Below the pieces are notes generated by a model, which ran no database searches, was not told the DNA's origin, and was given only the letters and a program-made list of their open reading frames with translations. DNA of 64,000 bases. It comes from Pseudopithomyces maydicus. Its lineage: Eukaryota > Ascomycota > Dothideomycetes > Pleosporales > Didymosphaeriaceae. The stretch's first letter is position 1. Each line of letters opens with the position of its first letter. This document shows, in pieces, positions 22,009-32,822 of this stretch. Position numbers and translations under genes: made by a program. The stretch covers positions 1,612,001-1,676,000 of the forward strand of contig JANTUC010000005.1 of assembly GCA_026873275.1 (NCBI GenBank), written 5' to 3'.

Positions 22009-24513
22009 CTAGATTAACTCTATCTCCAGTTCTTCCCAGTCGTCCCGAAATATGGAAAGCTTCTCAAGTAACTCTGGTAGGTCTTGTAGTAACGTTTCGT
22101 GTTTGTCTCTTTCCTGAGACTTGCTATCACCCGGGGTATCCCCTGTCGCTTTCACCATGCCCTTATCTCGTCTGTCCAGAGGCGGTGTGTGCATGAACTG
22201 CGGAAGATCTCCCATCTCTGGTTCGAAGCCAAAACTCTGTAGATAAGCGACGCTTGGGGATCTGCTATTCAAACCTGGAAACCATCCATATGAATCTGAT
22301 CCGTGGTCCATTCTCTGTTCCACTAATTCATGGAAATAACCAAGTCTGCGAAAAGTCGTTTTCGTGCTATCGATAGGCTCGCAGATCAATCCGAAGTCTG
22401 TAACCGTGGTACGGGGAGGAAGATGAATGGTCATCGATCTGTTTTCTTCGCCGTGTATTCGTTTCAAGAGAACACAAAAGAGTCCTTTTGTTTGCGAAGG
22501 GTGTTCGTCAGGTATGCAAATATTGGTCTCTGACATTTTTAATCGTTGGAATCTTTGATATAGAGACTGAAAACATTGTAAAGATGGTTCAATCGAGTCC
22601 CATTTCAAGTAGCCGGAATCGAAAGCACATGATTCAATGGCTCTCCACATATCAACAATGTATGTATCAAGATCCGCGTTTGGCTTCGACATTACTGGTG
22701 CCAATGACCACTGTAGAAGTGACTCCGGGGCTCGGTGTCGATCATTTATCTGGGAAAATGGGATGAGTTGACAACCTTTTACCCAACACCGGATCCTGAT
22801 AGGATCAGGTAGTGTAAGACCTTCCGTCAACGAATTGAGGGAAGAAAACGGTGTAGCAGGTGGTAGCCTAGTGATAAAGGCAGAATAAACCAAAGTCTGA
22901 ATCACATGATTATAAAGTCCCGAGGGGTTTCGGTAACCCACATGCAGTTTTTTACTTAGCCATGTCCAGCTTGGTGTACGGTTCAGTATTTTTGAGCCAC
23001 TGTCAGGATAGCTTTGATTGTCGTACCATAGTTTTCTATGCCAAAGAAGTCCATCCAAGATATTTTCTGTAATGAGACCGTAAGACATCGTATATCCGAA
23101 AACCCGCTTCGATAGTTCAGCAATTCCTGCCAAAGCGCTCAATCGATCATTTAAATCGCTAAATTCTGTTCTCGAATAGTCCGAGATGATGCTGTACCAG
23201 ACGAACTGAAACACCGAACTCTGTATGTGTTGTGGGCAATCTTGTGTTAGTATTGTGAACTTCTGCTTTAAAGCATAGCTCTGGAACTTTGGAATATTTC
23301 CTCTTTGAAACCATTTCTGTTCCTGTCGACATTCCCAAATCATTTCGTCCTTGAGGAAATGAATAGTTCGAGGCGACAGCATTTGCTCTTGGTAAACCCA
23401 GCCTCTATAGCTTAGTGGAGAGCCTTCAATTTCTTCTTTGGCCCTGAAGTAGTTGTAGGGCCTCGGAGAGAACATGACTACTCCTCCTTGAGTATCCACG
23501 ATACAATTGTTCCTTTCAAGGGGCGAACGATTTCGAAAGCAACCTGATTCTGAATCCCGGGAGTCTGATGCAGCTATGTTGAAAATGCAGTTTGCATAAA
23601 TAGACCCCATTTGACTGATCGCCAGAGCAAAGTCTTCTCCGTCCTCCTGGATAATACATAATGCGTCGACCCAGAGATAGCGCATACACAATCGTCTACA
23701 CACATGGATTGCATCTCGAATCGTTTTTGGTAGCGCTTCTAAGATTATGCGAGTCTTGAATTGTTGTAAGTTGAGCGTCGTGAGTTTAGTGCAGGCACCA
23801 GTACCCCAACGGTAGCTTAACGTAGCGTAAGATTGAACGCCAACTTCTTCTGTGAGCACTAGAGCGACATCTTGATCGTTGAGAGCATTGAGATCTAATA
23901 GTCTAGATGGTCTGATCCCTCCGATTGTCAAGCGACAATCCTCATGACAATCGATGCATTCTCTTAACCAGGAATCCATCATCGCATAACCTTCGTCACA
24001 ATTGGTGGTGGCGCACCATTGATATTCTGTCCCGTACGAATCCATAGCCTGTTCTCCAAGGTCCCGACAATATACATTTTTAGGTTCGATGGAGTGGTTA
24101 TGCATGGCGATATAGCCGATTGTTTCTTCGTCTACCCCGTTGTAGGATGCGAGCATTTCAAGTTCAAGCTCGTGGCAACTAAACTTGAGACGGTTTTGCA
24201 GCCGGACATACGGTTTGAGCTGAGGAGAATGATCCTGTAGATTATTTGAATGAGTTCCGCAGAATAGAGCGCAAATATGGCATCCTCGTGCGGCTGATAT
24301 TTCCAAGTCAGCTAGACTGTCGTGGTGTGCAACTGGTTGCGCGTATGAAGCGTCTACGCTCTGGAGATTAAGCCGATCGCTGAATTTTCCCATGGTTTGG
24401 TACGATTCGTCGCTCCAGAAAATGTCTTGAGAGTAAAATTCCGCGAGCCTGCGGCAAAATTCGCAAAGTTGATGAGGAATTACATGTAGGCTTTGGGATC
24501 TCTCGTTGTCCAT
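22009..24513 (-). CDS. HET-domain protein, 834 residues
   Basis: An intronless gene for a heterokaryon-incompatibility protein, probably cytoplasmic. An N-terminal region with CEFC and ARGCHICALF is typical of HET proteins that begin with a Cys-rich segment. The HET domain spans roughly residues 225-380, with YATLSYRWG, LPKTIRDAIHVCRRL, RYLWVDALCIIQ and NIAASDSRDSESGCF. Next comes SYRGWVYQEQMLSPRTIHF, the common HET C-terminal hallmark. The remaining 450 residues have no recognised effector or repeat domain. The reading frame is intact, unlike the HET gene at 6197. Its role in allorecognition is inferred from the family and has not been shown for this gene. Confidence 0.92.
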   Translation of the reverse strand: MDNERSQSLHVIPHQLCEFCRRLAEFYSQDIFWSDESYQTMGKFSDRLNLQSVDASYAQPVAHHDSLADLEISAARGCHICALFCGTHSNNLQDHSPQLKPYVRLQNRLKFSCHELELEMLASYNGVDEETIGYIAMHNHSIEPKNVYCRDLGEQAMDSYGTEYQWCATTNCDEGYAMMDSWLRECIDCHEDCRLTIGGIRPSRLLDLNALNDQDVALVLTEEVGVQSYATLSYRWGTGACTKLTTLNLQQFKTRIILEALPKTIRDAIHVCRRLCMRYLWVDALCIIQEDGEDFALAISQMGSIYANCIFNIAASDSRDSESGCFRNRSPLERNNCIVDTQGGVVMFSPRPYNYFRAKEEIEGSPLSYRGWVYQEQMLSPRTIHFLKDEMIWECRQEQKWFQRGNIPKFQSYALKQKFTILTQDCPQHIQSSVFQFVWYSIISDYSRTEFSDLNDRLSALAGIAELSKRVFGYTMSYGLITENILDGLLWHRKLWYDNQSYPDSGSKILNRTPSWTWLSKKLHVGYRNPSGLYNHVIQTLVYSAFITRLPPATPFSSLNSLTEGLTLPDPIRIRCWVKGCQLIPFSQINDRHRAPESLLQWSLAPVMSKPNADLDTYIVDMWRAIESCAFDSGYLKWDSIEPSLQCFQSLYQRFQRLKMSETNICIPDEHPSQTKGLFCVLLKRIHGEENRSMTIHLPPRTTVTDFGLICEPIDSTKTTFRRLGYFHELVEQRMDHGSDSYGWFPGLNSRSPSVAYLQSFGFEPEMGDLPQFMHTPPLDRRDKGMVKATGDTPGDSKSQERDKHETLLQDLPELLEKLSIFRDDWEELEIELI

Positions 24514-26081
24514 CGTTAGGAACGAATCGATGACCGAAAAAACAGGAAATTTCTCTTTGCAGAACGTGCAAGATATGATCCATCACCTAGGCAGACTAGT
24601 GTGTAACATGCAAAGGTAGGTAAAGATTGTTCGATTGAATGAGAGTAAGTTGATGTTGGGATCTGCAACTTTTATCGTCCCGCACCGGTCAAGGTGGTCC
24701 GTCATAAACATGCGTACCCCACCTTGTACAATCAGTATGATTGGCCTTTTCCCAACATTCGACAGGGATAGTTACACGAGTAGTCACTGCCTTCCAATGA
24801 GAGATTGAAAGCTTGTTTATCACGGGAAAACGGCCTATCGGGTGATTTGTTTAGAGCATTCTTCTTTCTCCATTCCCTTTACCGAGCTTACTATTGACAC
24901 TTCATCTCCATAAACCCAGACGTTTTCATCGCTTTTTGTCTGTTTCCTTTATCCTACGACTATTAGTAACTGTATTGCACGCTTGTAAACGATCCTGTGT
25001 GCTGCCGTACAGATCGTCGCCCCAGTTCCTGCCACATACCTGATCTGCACGTCTTTACCTCGTCCCTTCCGTGTGAGAAGTGTTTTCGATGTTCTAACTC
25101 CGTACTCTGGTTACTCCTGTGCGTCCCGCTTCTTAATATGCTGATCAGATCTGGATATCTATTTGTACAGTTATACCTTCCTAACCGCGGCACCGTCTGC
25201 ATCAAGTGGTGCAATAGAGATAAAATCAAGCCGCATAATTTGAGATAAGATGCACGTTGAAGAGCAGGCACTCGCGACGAAGACGTATGAGAATAGGTTG
25301 GCCGAGTGCAGTAGCTTTTTTAAAAAAAAAAATTCTTTAGCGTGTTTTTACTTACTCAATCTCAATCATTGTCCTAGGTGTTAGATAATTCTTCACGATC
25401 TACAATTTGCGGAGGCGTCGAAAACCCCCACCCGCTGCGGAATGTGATTGCGATGCTATTGGTCTTGCTGACTGTCTTGCGGGAGTGTATTTGCCTCGGT
25501 TCATCTTTTCCTCTTACAGGGCCGAGATGTAGAGTAGACGTTGAACAGAGAAGAGTGAATAATCTAAGGAGCACAGCTATAGGCCGACTTCACAAACTTT
25601 CCTGGGCTACTGCATATTCTTACCCAATCTACGTTAAAAGGCATCCGCAGGTGGTCTGCAGTCGCCGTTTGCGGCTGCATGCAGAATTACATGTTACCAC
25701 TTTCGATCTTACAAGAAACCCGCTATTCCAACATAGATAGGGATACGGGTTTCTCGCCAATCATGTCGATCGTACGTCTGTAGAGGTGGGGGGCGGATCT
25801 CAAGATTTTGGTCTTGGCCCCTTGATACGACCTTGGCAAATCGGCATGCAACAGGCTGAGCTCGTATATCCATCGCTTTTGTTTTCTGTGATACTGCAGC
25901 TGCTCCTAGCTCTGTTGGAGTTGATCTTACCTCGAGAACGGGATGTTAGACACTACTTAAAAAGAGAATCTTTCGCATTCCATCCTTCTCCGAGTTCAGA
26001 CTCAGTTGCAACATCAACCACCTTTCAGCCTGATACTTCTTCACATACTTTACCTTAAATCTGATAATACTTCGCAACAAA
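24514..26081. other. Intergenic, divergent
   Basis: About 1.6 kb between the large HET gene and the GPI-anchored protein gene. It holds a few frames of 80-120 codons without domains, and an A run near 25323-25331. No gene supported. Confidence 0.5.
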
Positions 26082-26800
26082 ATGTCTCCCTTGTCTCTGA
26101 TATTTTGTTCCATATCTTTCGCCAGTCTAGCTCTTGCTGGCCAATTTCGCTTCGATATACCAGAGATATATGTCAATTCGACTCTTGACATATCAGAGGA
26201 CGATCTACTTGTTGCTATCGTTTCAACTGTCGAAACTACTATTCTTAACAAAACTTGGACGTTAGGTTCTGTGAATGATAACACTACGATCAAATGGTCC
26301 AACATCACACATGAATTCGAAACCCCTGATAGCCACACCAACATGTCGGTCGCATTGGGTGTAGCCAATGCACCAGATGCAGATGAACAAGGCACTACTG
26401 GTACAGCATATTCTTTCTACTCTGGTGATTTAATAGGCTAAACCCTCATAAAGATTTCGTGGAAGGGGTTGCATCCCTTGCAAGCGCTGTCCCTGGTCCT
26501 ATCGGGCTAATCGGGGGACTCGTTGACTTTTTTACGGGATTGACTGATTGCTCAGGGGCCGTAGTCGCCGATAACATTATATATCCGGCTGATACACTCA
26601 GAAACATGACGAAGAATCAAAGAGTTTGCAACACGAAGACCTATAACAGCTCAAAGGCAGGGATCAATCTCTGCGATGAATCTTTGTACACAATCACTTA
26701 CTGTCTTGAGAGGCTAGATGCCGAGACTTCTGATGCGGTTTCTCTCGTACCGGGGAGTCTGTTTGCTTTGTTTAGCCTTTTCATTGCAATGCTCCTGTAG
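26082..26800 (+). CDS. Small secreted GPI-anchored protein, family not recognised (frame break)
   Basis: A predicted surface protein of 239 residues. The signal peptide is about residues 1-19 (ends LALAG). The mature part has at least seven N-x-S/T sites, for example NST, NKT, NTT, NIT, NMS, NMT and NSS, and four cysteines in the second half. The C-terminus is hydrophobic (SLVPGSLFALFSLFIAMLL) after a small-residue stretch, as expected for a GPI anchor signal. The frame breaks after AYSFYSGD at the T3 run 26429-26431. One added T continues as FNRLNPHKDFVEG, and the total becomes a multiple of three. The second half (GVASLASAVPGPIGLIGGL) reads naturally from there. No family was recognised, and an effector or cell-surface role is only a guess. 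Confidence 0.65.
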
Positions 26801-27145
26801 GTCCAGTGGGCCGGATGTGTCTTCACGAACTAGGCCTTAGTCTCTACGTAGAGGGAACAAGAAATGCTCACGATAATAATCGAATGACTGACAACGACGA
26901 CTCATACATGGGTACTCATACATGGGTACTCATACATGAATTTGTCTTAAGCTGGGTCCAAAGAAATATAAGCTACACTCGATCGCTTGTATGGCTGACA
27001 AGAGGCGGTCCCATCTTCTCCATTTCTCCTTTTTATCTCCCTCCACCTTCTCAATCACACACAAGGTAGCACTAGAACGTGCATACTACCTCAGATATGA
27101 CCCCCAACACTCACTATTCTAATTTAATCACTCTTATACCTCAAA
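26801..27145. other. Intergenic, convergent 3' ends
   Basis: 3' flanks of the GPI-protein and rhomboid-like genes. It contains a 14-bp tandem repeat at 26900-26938 and no supported gene. Confidence 0.5.
26900..26938 (+). repeat. 14-bp tandem repeat, 2.8 copies
   Basis: ACTCATACATGGGT occurs at 26900 and 26914, and its first 11 bases again at 26928. The copies are perfect, which indicates recent slippage. Confidence 0.9.
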
Positions 27146-28513
27146 CTAGTCCCCTTGCGCGCCAGATATTGTAGCTACGAGCGGAATCCATAGATGATGC
27201 TTCAAATTGAAATACGCATACGCAGCACCACTGCCCAAACTCACTAAATTCACCTGAGCAAATTAGCACTTTCTCTTCTAGTATCCTCATCAAAAATAAC
27301 TCCAACACAGAGCAGAATACTTGGAAGCCGGAGATAGGTGTAAAATAAAACCGAAGGCGAAGAAGCAACTCACCAAACACCCCACCCTATTCCCCCCTCT
27401 CATCCCTTTCCAAACCTCCCAAACCACAAATCCCAGCCCCACCCACATCGCGTCAGTCCTCAAGACCACCCCCTGCGGCACCCACATCTTCTCGTCCGCG
27501 TACTCCACACAATACACCCCCAGCGCCGCCGCGGCCATCCCGCTGGTCCCTACTGTAAGCGCAACCCCACCCGCAGGATTAAAGCGACAAAAAATCTGCG
27601 TCGCAAAACTCGAAACAAACTGGACTCCCAGCAAGAATGCAGACGTATGGTACACATCGCAATCGAAGTACTGCACCACGCTGGGGAGAACCCACACCAA
27701 AGCCAGGACATTCATCCCTGCGTGAGTCCAGCTGCGATGCACGAAGGGGTTCGGTAAAGAGGTCCATTTGCGCTTGCTGCTAACACGTAAGGTACTTCTC
27801 CAGCTAGCGAGGGGCGATCTTCTGATGAGTTGGGTTGTTGTGATGACGAGGGTAAGGGTGATCGTCAAGGCGTCAAGGTCAGACCAGAGGGCGAGGGCAC
27901 CCTGGTGGATGAGGGAGGGCGTGATATACCATGTCTGAGGGAGATGGGAGCTCGAACGGGGAGGCAGGGTGGTTTCGTCTGGGAAGGGATCGCCGAGATG
28001 GATGTCGAGGTAGGCGAGGGAGGCGTAGGTTCCGGTGAGGGCGAAGAGGGTCCAGAGGGCAGATAAGAGGAGATTACGGCGGGGTCTGGTAGGCTGATAT
28101 TGGGTAGTGTCCTTCTTGGTTGTGGAGGATTTAGTGGAATACTTGTCGACTTGTGGAGAGGTGGAAGAGGAGAAGGAGATCTTTAGGTGTTCTGCAGATT
28201 CTATTCGTTGTGTTCGAAGTGTTGCTAAAGCTCCATTGGTAAGGTGAATCTTGGACACTTCGCGGGTAGGTTTCCTAATAGTGCGCCCAGGAGCGGCCCT
28301 CAAGATGTTTTCTTGTTGAGGAATTCGACATGTTGAATCTTTAAGATTAGACCTTTGGGCATCTGGTGCCTGGCTTCCCGTCGATGTAGATATACAACGT
28401 TGCCACAAAACGGGACGATATAATTTGAAACTTCTAGTTTCCAATCGCAACAACAAACTTTGTTTCCTATAAACACATCTTAAAGTAGATGAGGCCGGAG
28501 TCAATAGAGACAT
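27146..28513 (-). CDS. Rhomboid-like membrane protein, catalytic His apparently replaced
   Basis: A 415-residue protein in two exons (28513-27374 and 27253-27146), with a GTGAGT donor and a branch site GTGCTAAT before TTGCTCAG. The Arg/Ser-rich N-terminus (about 100 residues) suits a mitochondrial presequence. About six hydrophobic segments follow, the first near residue 150. Rhomboid marks are THAGMN (His264) in helix 2, the conserved VYHTSAFL and the nucleophile motif GTSG (Ser324). The last helix reads NRVGCLVNLVSLGSGAAYAYF. Where intramembrane proteases have the catalytic His, Asn382 is found. The upstream frame contains no ATG before 28513, so that start was chosen. It may be a pseudoprotease, or the C-terminal splice may be misjudged. 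Confidence 0.7.
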
Positions 28514-29799
28514 AGTACAACGTAACCCACTTATCCAGCTCCTAAAGCCCAATGCAGCTAAGACACCAAAAACGAAGCAATCACATTACTAATTGAAAAC
28601 GAATGTAAAGTAAGCTCAATGAATGATGTGCAGAGAATAGCCAGTCGATTCGAGATCAAAGTGGATTCGGAACAACGCGTCGCTAAAATTAAGATCCGCG
28701 CTAACACCATGTCCCGTGATCTAGTCTCGGCCAGGTCCCGAAGCCACGCCGTTAGCGGATCCTAGGGCCACTCCTCGACCTGATCAGAGCTTTGCTGCAG
28801 GTGACCTCTGATCTCACAAGCTCGACATTGACAGTCCAATGGAGAATTATGCCAGCATACATAGGCTGAACTCTCGAGCGCCATCACCAAGCTTGTAAGC
28901 TTGAGCTCGTATGTAAACTGCATGACATGAGTAGCATAAGTTCACTAGAGACCCCTACCTTATTCGACTCAACCAAGATCACACCCCCATCTCCATCTTC
29001 TAGCTCAAGCTTTAGAAGCTCTGCTACCCTCAGTTCGATCTATGCACCTACCCAAACCGTCATCACCCCAGTGCTCGCAGTGCCAACAATGAGCCTCTCC
29101 TAGCTTAGTGCAGCTAGGTGACCACCAGATCGGCAAGCCCCAAATTCCGGACGCTACTCCGAAGACTTGCTCGTGCGGGACGAATGGAGTCGTGTGGTAA
29201 GAGCCGGGGGAACTACACATGAACGCGCTTCTTTACGCGAGCCCTGCGTATTACATCCATAGGGAGATAGACTATGTAGACTACATATGCGCGCACCTGC
29301 AGGTGCACGTCTACTGTCACGTGAGGCACTGACTCATTGGGCTGGGGCCCTGGAGGGGTTCGATGCGGTTGTGGGGCAGTGATTGTGTCCATGCCGTGTG
29401 AGGAGCACAGTGCATATTCTTCACAGCCATACATACGACGCATCTCAAGCCACATCATCAGTCCACTGCACCTTACCTCCTCAACAGCCCCTAGCACTTC
29501 TCTCTCTCCAGCTTCTTATCAAAACATTCCACTCCTCATTCACCAAACTGCATACATATCTATGTACATAGCATATGTATGGATACATCCTTCTACCCTC
29601 CTTTCCTACATCCTTTCCCCCCGGAGAAACAAATCGCAAACATAATAGCCCGCTACAAAGTTTTGCCCGCGCGCGACGTTTATGCAGCGCTAGCGCGGTA
29701 CGTAGGTACGGTACGGTAGACTACGGAATGGGATGGTTTTGGTTTGGGTTGGTTTCCGATCACGCACGCACGCTACGTCCACGGTGTACCCTGGGCTGG

Positions 29800-29857
29800 G
29801 TAGGTAGGTACGTACCGAACCTGATTTTGCGTACATACAGTAGGTAGGTACCGAACC
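29800..29857 (+). repeat. Two GTAGGTAGGTAC...CCGAACC units
   Basis: GTAGGTAGGTACGTACCGAA at 29800 and GTAGGTAGGTACCGAACC at 29840 are near copies 40 bp apart. The same TAGGTAGGTA core reappears in the palindrome at 54229. Confidence 0.75.
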
Positions 29858-30184
29858 CAATCTGAAGATTTTGTACTTGGTACCTGGTAGCGAAAGGGGG
29901 CACAGTCGCCCCGGTGGAGTGTAACTTTATCCCACTTTCTGGTTTGGTTGCAGTAGTTGGCTAGGTGTGTGTAGTTGGCACTCAGTGTTTCGCACACATC
30001 TGTACCAGCGCAGGAGAGACGAACCTTGGGAGTGACTAGAGATCGGATGGCATTGGATTGACGCTTTCTCGGTAAGTACCGGGAGAGTATTAGTGCCCAC
30101 AAGCATGTACCGTACCTACCGTACATAAGTGGGTAGGATAGGATAGGGTAGTCTTGTTTAGCTAGCGCTGTGATGCGCGTGCAT

Positions 30185-30235
30185 GCGAACGAACGTGCGT
30201 GCGAACGTGCGAGCGAACGTGCGAACGTGCGTGCA
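30185..30235 (+). repeat. GCGAACGTGC-type degenerate tandem repeat
   Basis: Alternating GCGAAC and GTGC units over about 50 bp, imperfect. It has no coding meaning that I can see. Confidence 0.75.
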
Positions 30236-30828
30236 GGCGGGCTAATCCGCGTGTGTGGAAGATATCCTGCGGAAGATACCGAGCGGCGGGTGAGCGGGCG
30301 GGCAGATGGGATAGGATGAGATTGGAATGGTAGGTATGGTAGTCGGTGTTGGTAAGAGGTCTAGCAAGTTTCAGAGTGAAAGGGGGTGATAGGGGGTGTA
30401 TTGGAGTAGGTGAAGACGATGACTGAGTAGGAAGAACGGGCTTTTCCATCGCCATCGAGGTTTCGAGTGGTATGATGAAGTAGGAGGGTGGTTTGTGAAA
30501 TTCGTGAGGATTTACATAGTTGTGGTATCGATTTTGTGGATAGATAGAGAGAAGACTATAAAACTACCGTCGCTATGCATGATTGAGCATCAGTCCTGTT
30601 CCTGCACCATATTTTGTATCGGTATATATAGACGCGTATAACAACGCCTTCCGTTCTGTCGTAACTCTTTCCAAGCAATCCAATCTACATCCTCATCACG
30701 CGAAGAAGCGCAATGTAGTCCAGCCCCGCCAAGCTAGACAGGTATATCAGCACCTGCGAAAAGACAACGATTAAACAAACGACCAATCGGGAAGGACACA
30801 TGCAGAAGAAAGAGGCTCCACAAATACG

Positions 30829-32051
30829 TTACCCTTGAACCGTATTCGCGCTCGCCACTCTCTCCTCATACGCACGCCATCCTTCCTCCCGATACCGCGC
30901 TGCCTCGCTTCCCTTGTCCGCGGCCCGCACAATCCCGCGTCCCACTATGATGACGTCACAGCCCTGCTCGAAGATGAGCTTCCGCGGCGTGTTGTACTGC
31001 TGGCCGAGCGCGTCGCCGAGTTTCTGGCCCTCCTGCCCGGGCGGCGGGAGCTGGCAGCCGGGTGTCATGGTAATGAAGTTGTCTCCAGGTTCCGTGTTGA
31101 GGGACCGTTGAGCGATGAAGCCCATGACGAACGACGGGTTGCTGCGTGCGATTTCGACGCATCTCTGGGAGTACTCGGGCGTCATGAGGTGACCTTCGGA
31201 GCTCATCTCTGCAAGCAAGAGCAGCGAGCGGAGGAAGGGGGCTTCGCCGAGGCGGGACAGCAGGGCGATCTTGTCGATGTTGAAGGCTTCGTCGGGGTGG
31301 AAATCGGGATCTGGGCGCGGCGATATGCTCTCGTGACGTTGTGAGATGGAGGTGCTGATGCTGACGACGCTCTGTTTCCGGTCGAGGGGCTGGATGCCCA
31401 GTCGCTTGTCTTCGTCGTCGCCATTTATGGGGGCGTGACGAGCGCAACGCTGTTCTTTCGTGTGTAATCCTGGTAGTCGTCGTCTTCATCCTCCTCCTCG
31501 CCGGGCTTCCGTCGCGGTGCGTCGGACGAGATGTCTGTGTGTACGCCCGTGTTGTACTTGGCGATGGTGGCATCGGCAGCTTTGTGCAAGGCGGTGACGA
31601 TGGCGGGGCCGGGGAGGATGTGGGCGTTTGTGATCTCAGCCCAGCTGGCGATGCGGTAGACGCCCGAGGTGTACTGCTTCTGCACCGTCTCTGTGCGGCA
31701 TGATCAGCTCAAAGTCCGACGGTCGGACAGGGAGGGGGACGTACCGCCAATATCCGCAAACTTGCGGTCCTCGAAGATGATGAAGCACTTCCGCCGGGCA
31801 ATTTCCTTGAGGGCTCTGGCGGTGCGGTCGGTCCAGTCGGTGACGATGTCGCAGTGGGTCTTGAGGATGCAGATGTGGTCTCCGCACTCCTCGGCCAAGT
31901 CCAGCAGCTCGGCTGAGGTCTCGACGTCGGCGGACAGGCAGAGGTTTGTCTGCTTTATGGACATCAGGCGCAGGAGGTACGAGGCCAGCGGCCCTGTGGC
32001 ATCGTGTCCGGCGCGTGCACGGTAGGTGGTGGTAGCCATGGAGTTCGTCAT
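30829..32051 (-). CDS. pyrG: Orotidine-5'-phosphate decarboxylase (frame break)
   Basis: Final step of UMP synthesis: decarboxylation of OMP in the cytosol. Two exons, 32051-31745 and 31690-30829, separated by a 54-nt intron, give 389 residues. The catalytic segment FEDRKFADIG is intact, with the Asp and Lys of the active site, followed by KQYTSGVYRIASWAEITNAH. The phosphate-binding end QGCDVIIVGRGIV is also present. Between about residues 150 and 220 lies a non-conserved acidic insertion (GEEEDEDDDYQDY), as in other Pezizomycotina enzymes. The frame breaks after VALVTPP at the G5 run 31429-31433 (C5 on the coding strand). One added base leads into INGDDEDKRLGIQPLDRKQS and keeps the frame to the stop. 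Since this enzyme is required for prototrophy, an assembly error is likely. Confidence 0.9.
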
Positions 32052-32114
32052 TGTGGGGGGGAGCAGGTGCAGTGTACGACGTGGGGAGCGAATCGCCCCG
32101 GGCTGTGTGTGTGG

Positions 32115-32121
32115 TTTTATA
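32115..32121 (-). promoter_or_regulatory. TATA box of the OMP decarboxylase gene
   Basis: TATAAAA on the minus strand, about 64 bp before the ATG at 32051. Confidence 0.5.
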
Positions 32122-32780
32122 GGCTTACTGCGGAGGCAGCTGGGTGGGAGGCCCGATGGCGTGTCTTTGGGGGTGGTGGAAATTTGGAGGGGCGGCGCGG
32201 GGCACGAGGGAGAGAAGGGGCGCAGGGGAGGGAGGGAGGTCGATTGGAGAGAGGACGAGGGACGGCGGATGGTTAAGAAGGAGGGCAGGAGAAGGGCAGG
32301 AGGAGGGTAGGAGGGCAGTGTGCTACCGGGAAAGGCGCCGTCGAATGTTTTGCTCCGAGTGGGCGTGCGGCGTGGGGAGTCTGGATTGAAGATCAGAAAT
32401 TGCTTGTCATGTACCCTGAACCAGCGGGAGCCTGCCTGCGCTAGACGCCGATCAACCGCCTAAGCGATACGGGCAGCTGTCTCGACCTGTCCGTGGCGGG
32501 TTTTCTGGAAGTTTATGCCATGTTCTGGTCATCTGCTAGAGCTCCTGCAGGCTGCTGGTTTCCTGGCTCTGGGAAACTCTGCCGTGCAATGGGCAGGGTT
32601 GCGGACGTGCGCCGCTCTCTCTCGGGGCGCTGCCGACCCGATGGACAACGGCGGCAGGACAAGCGTGCACCAGATGCATGCGCGTGTCCCTGACGCCCAG
32701 CGGCCCTGTTAGGCGCAGGCCGTCGCCCTTGGGATGTGGGGGCTGCTGCTTCTCCGCGCGCCTGTTCGCATCGGGCGGTC

Positions 32781-32822
32781 CTGGGCTCCTGGGGCTGGGC
32801 TCCTGGGCTCCTGGGCTCCTGG
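32781..32822 (+). repeat. GGGCTCCT tandem repeat
   Basis: About five imperfect 8-bp units, with one GGGGCT interruption, in a GC-rich non-coding stretch. Confidence 0.85.

Larger units (their letters stand above)
28514..30828. other. 2.3 kb gene-poor, simple-repeat-rich region
   Basis: No gene is supported. Features seen are the GTAGGTAGGTA-type motifs at 29800-29857, a tract of GTGCGAAC-type units at 30185-30235, and several short open frames with low-complexity translations. It could hold the promoter of the rhomboid-like gene and the terminator of the OMP decarboxylase gene. Confidence 0.5.
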
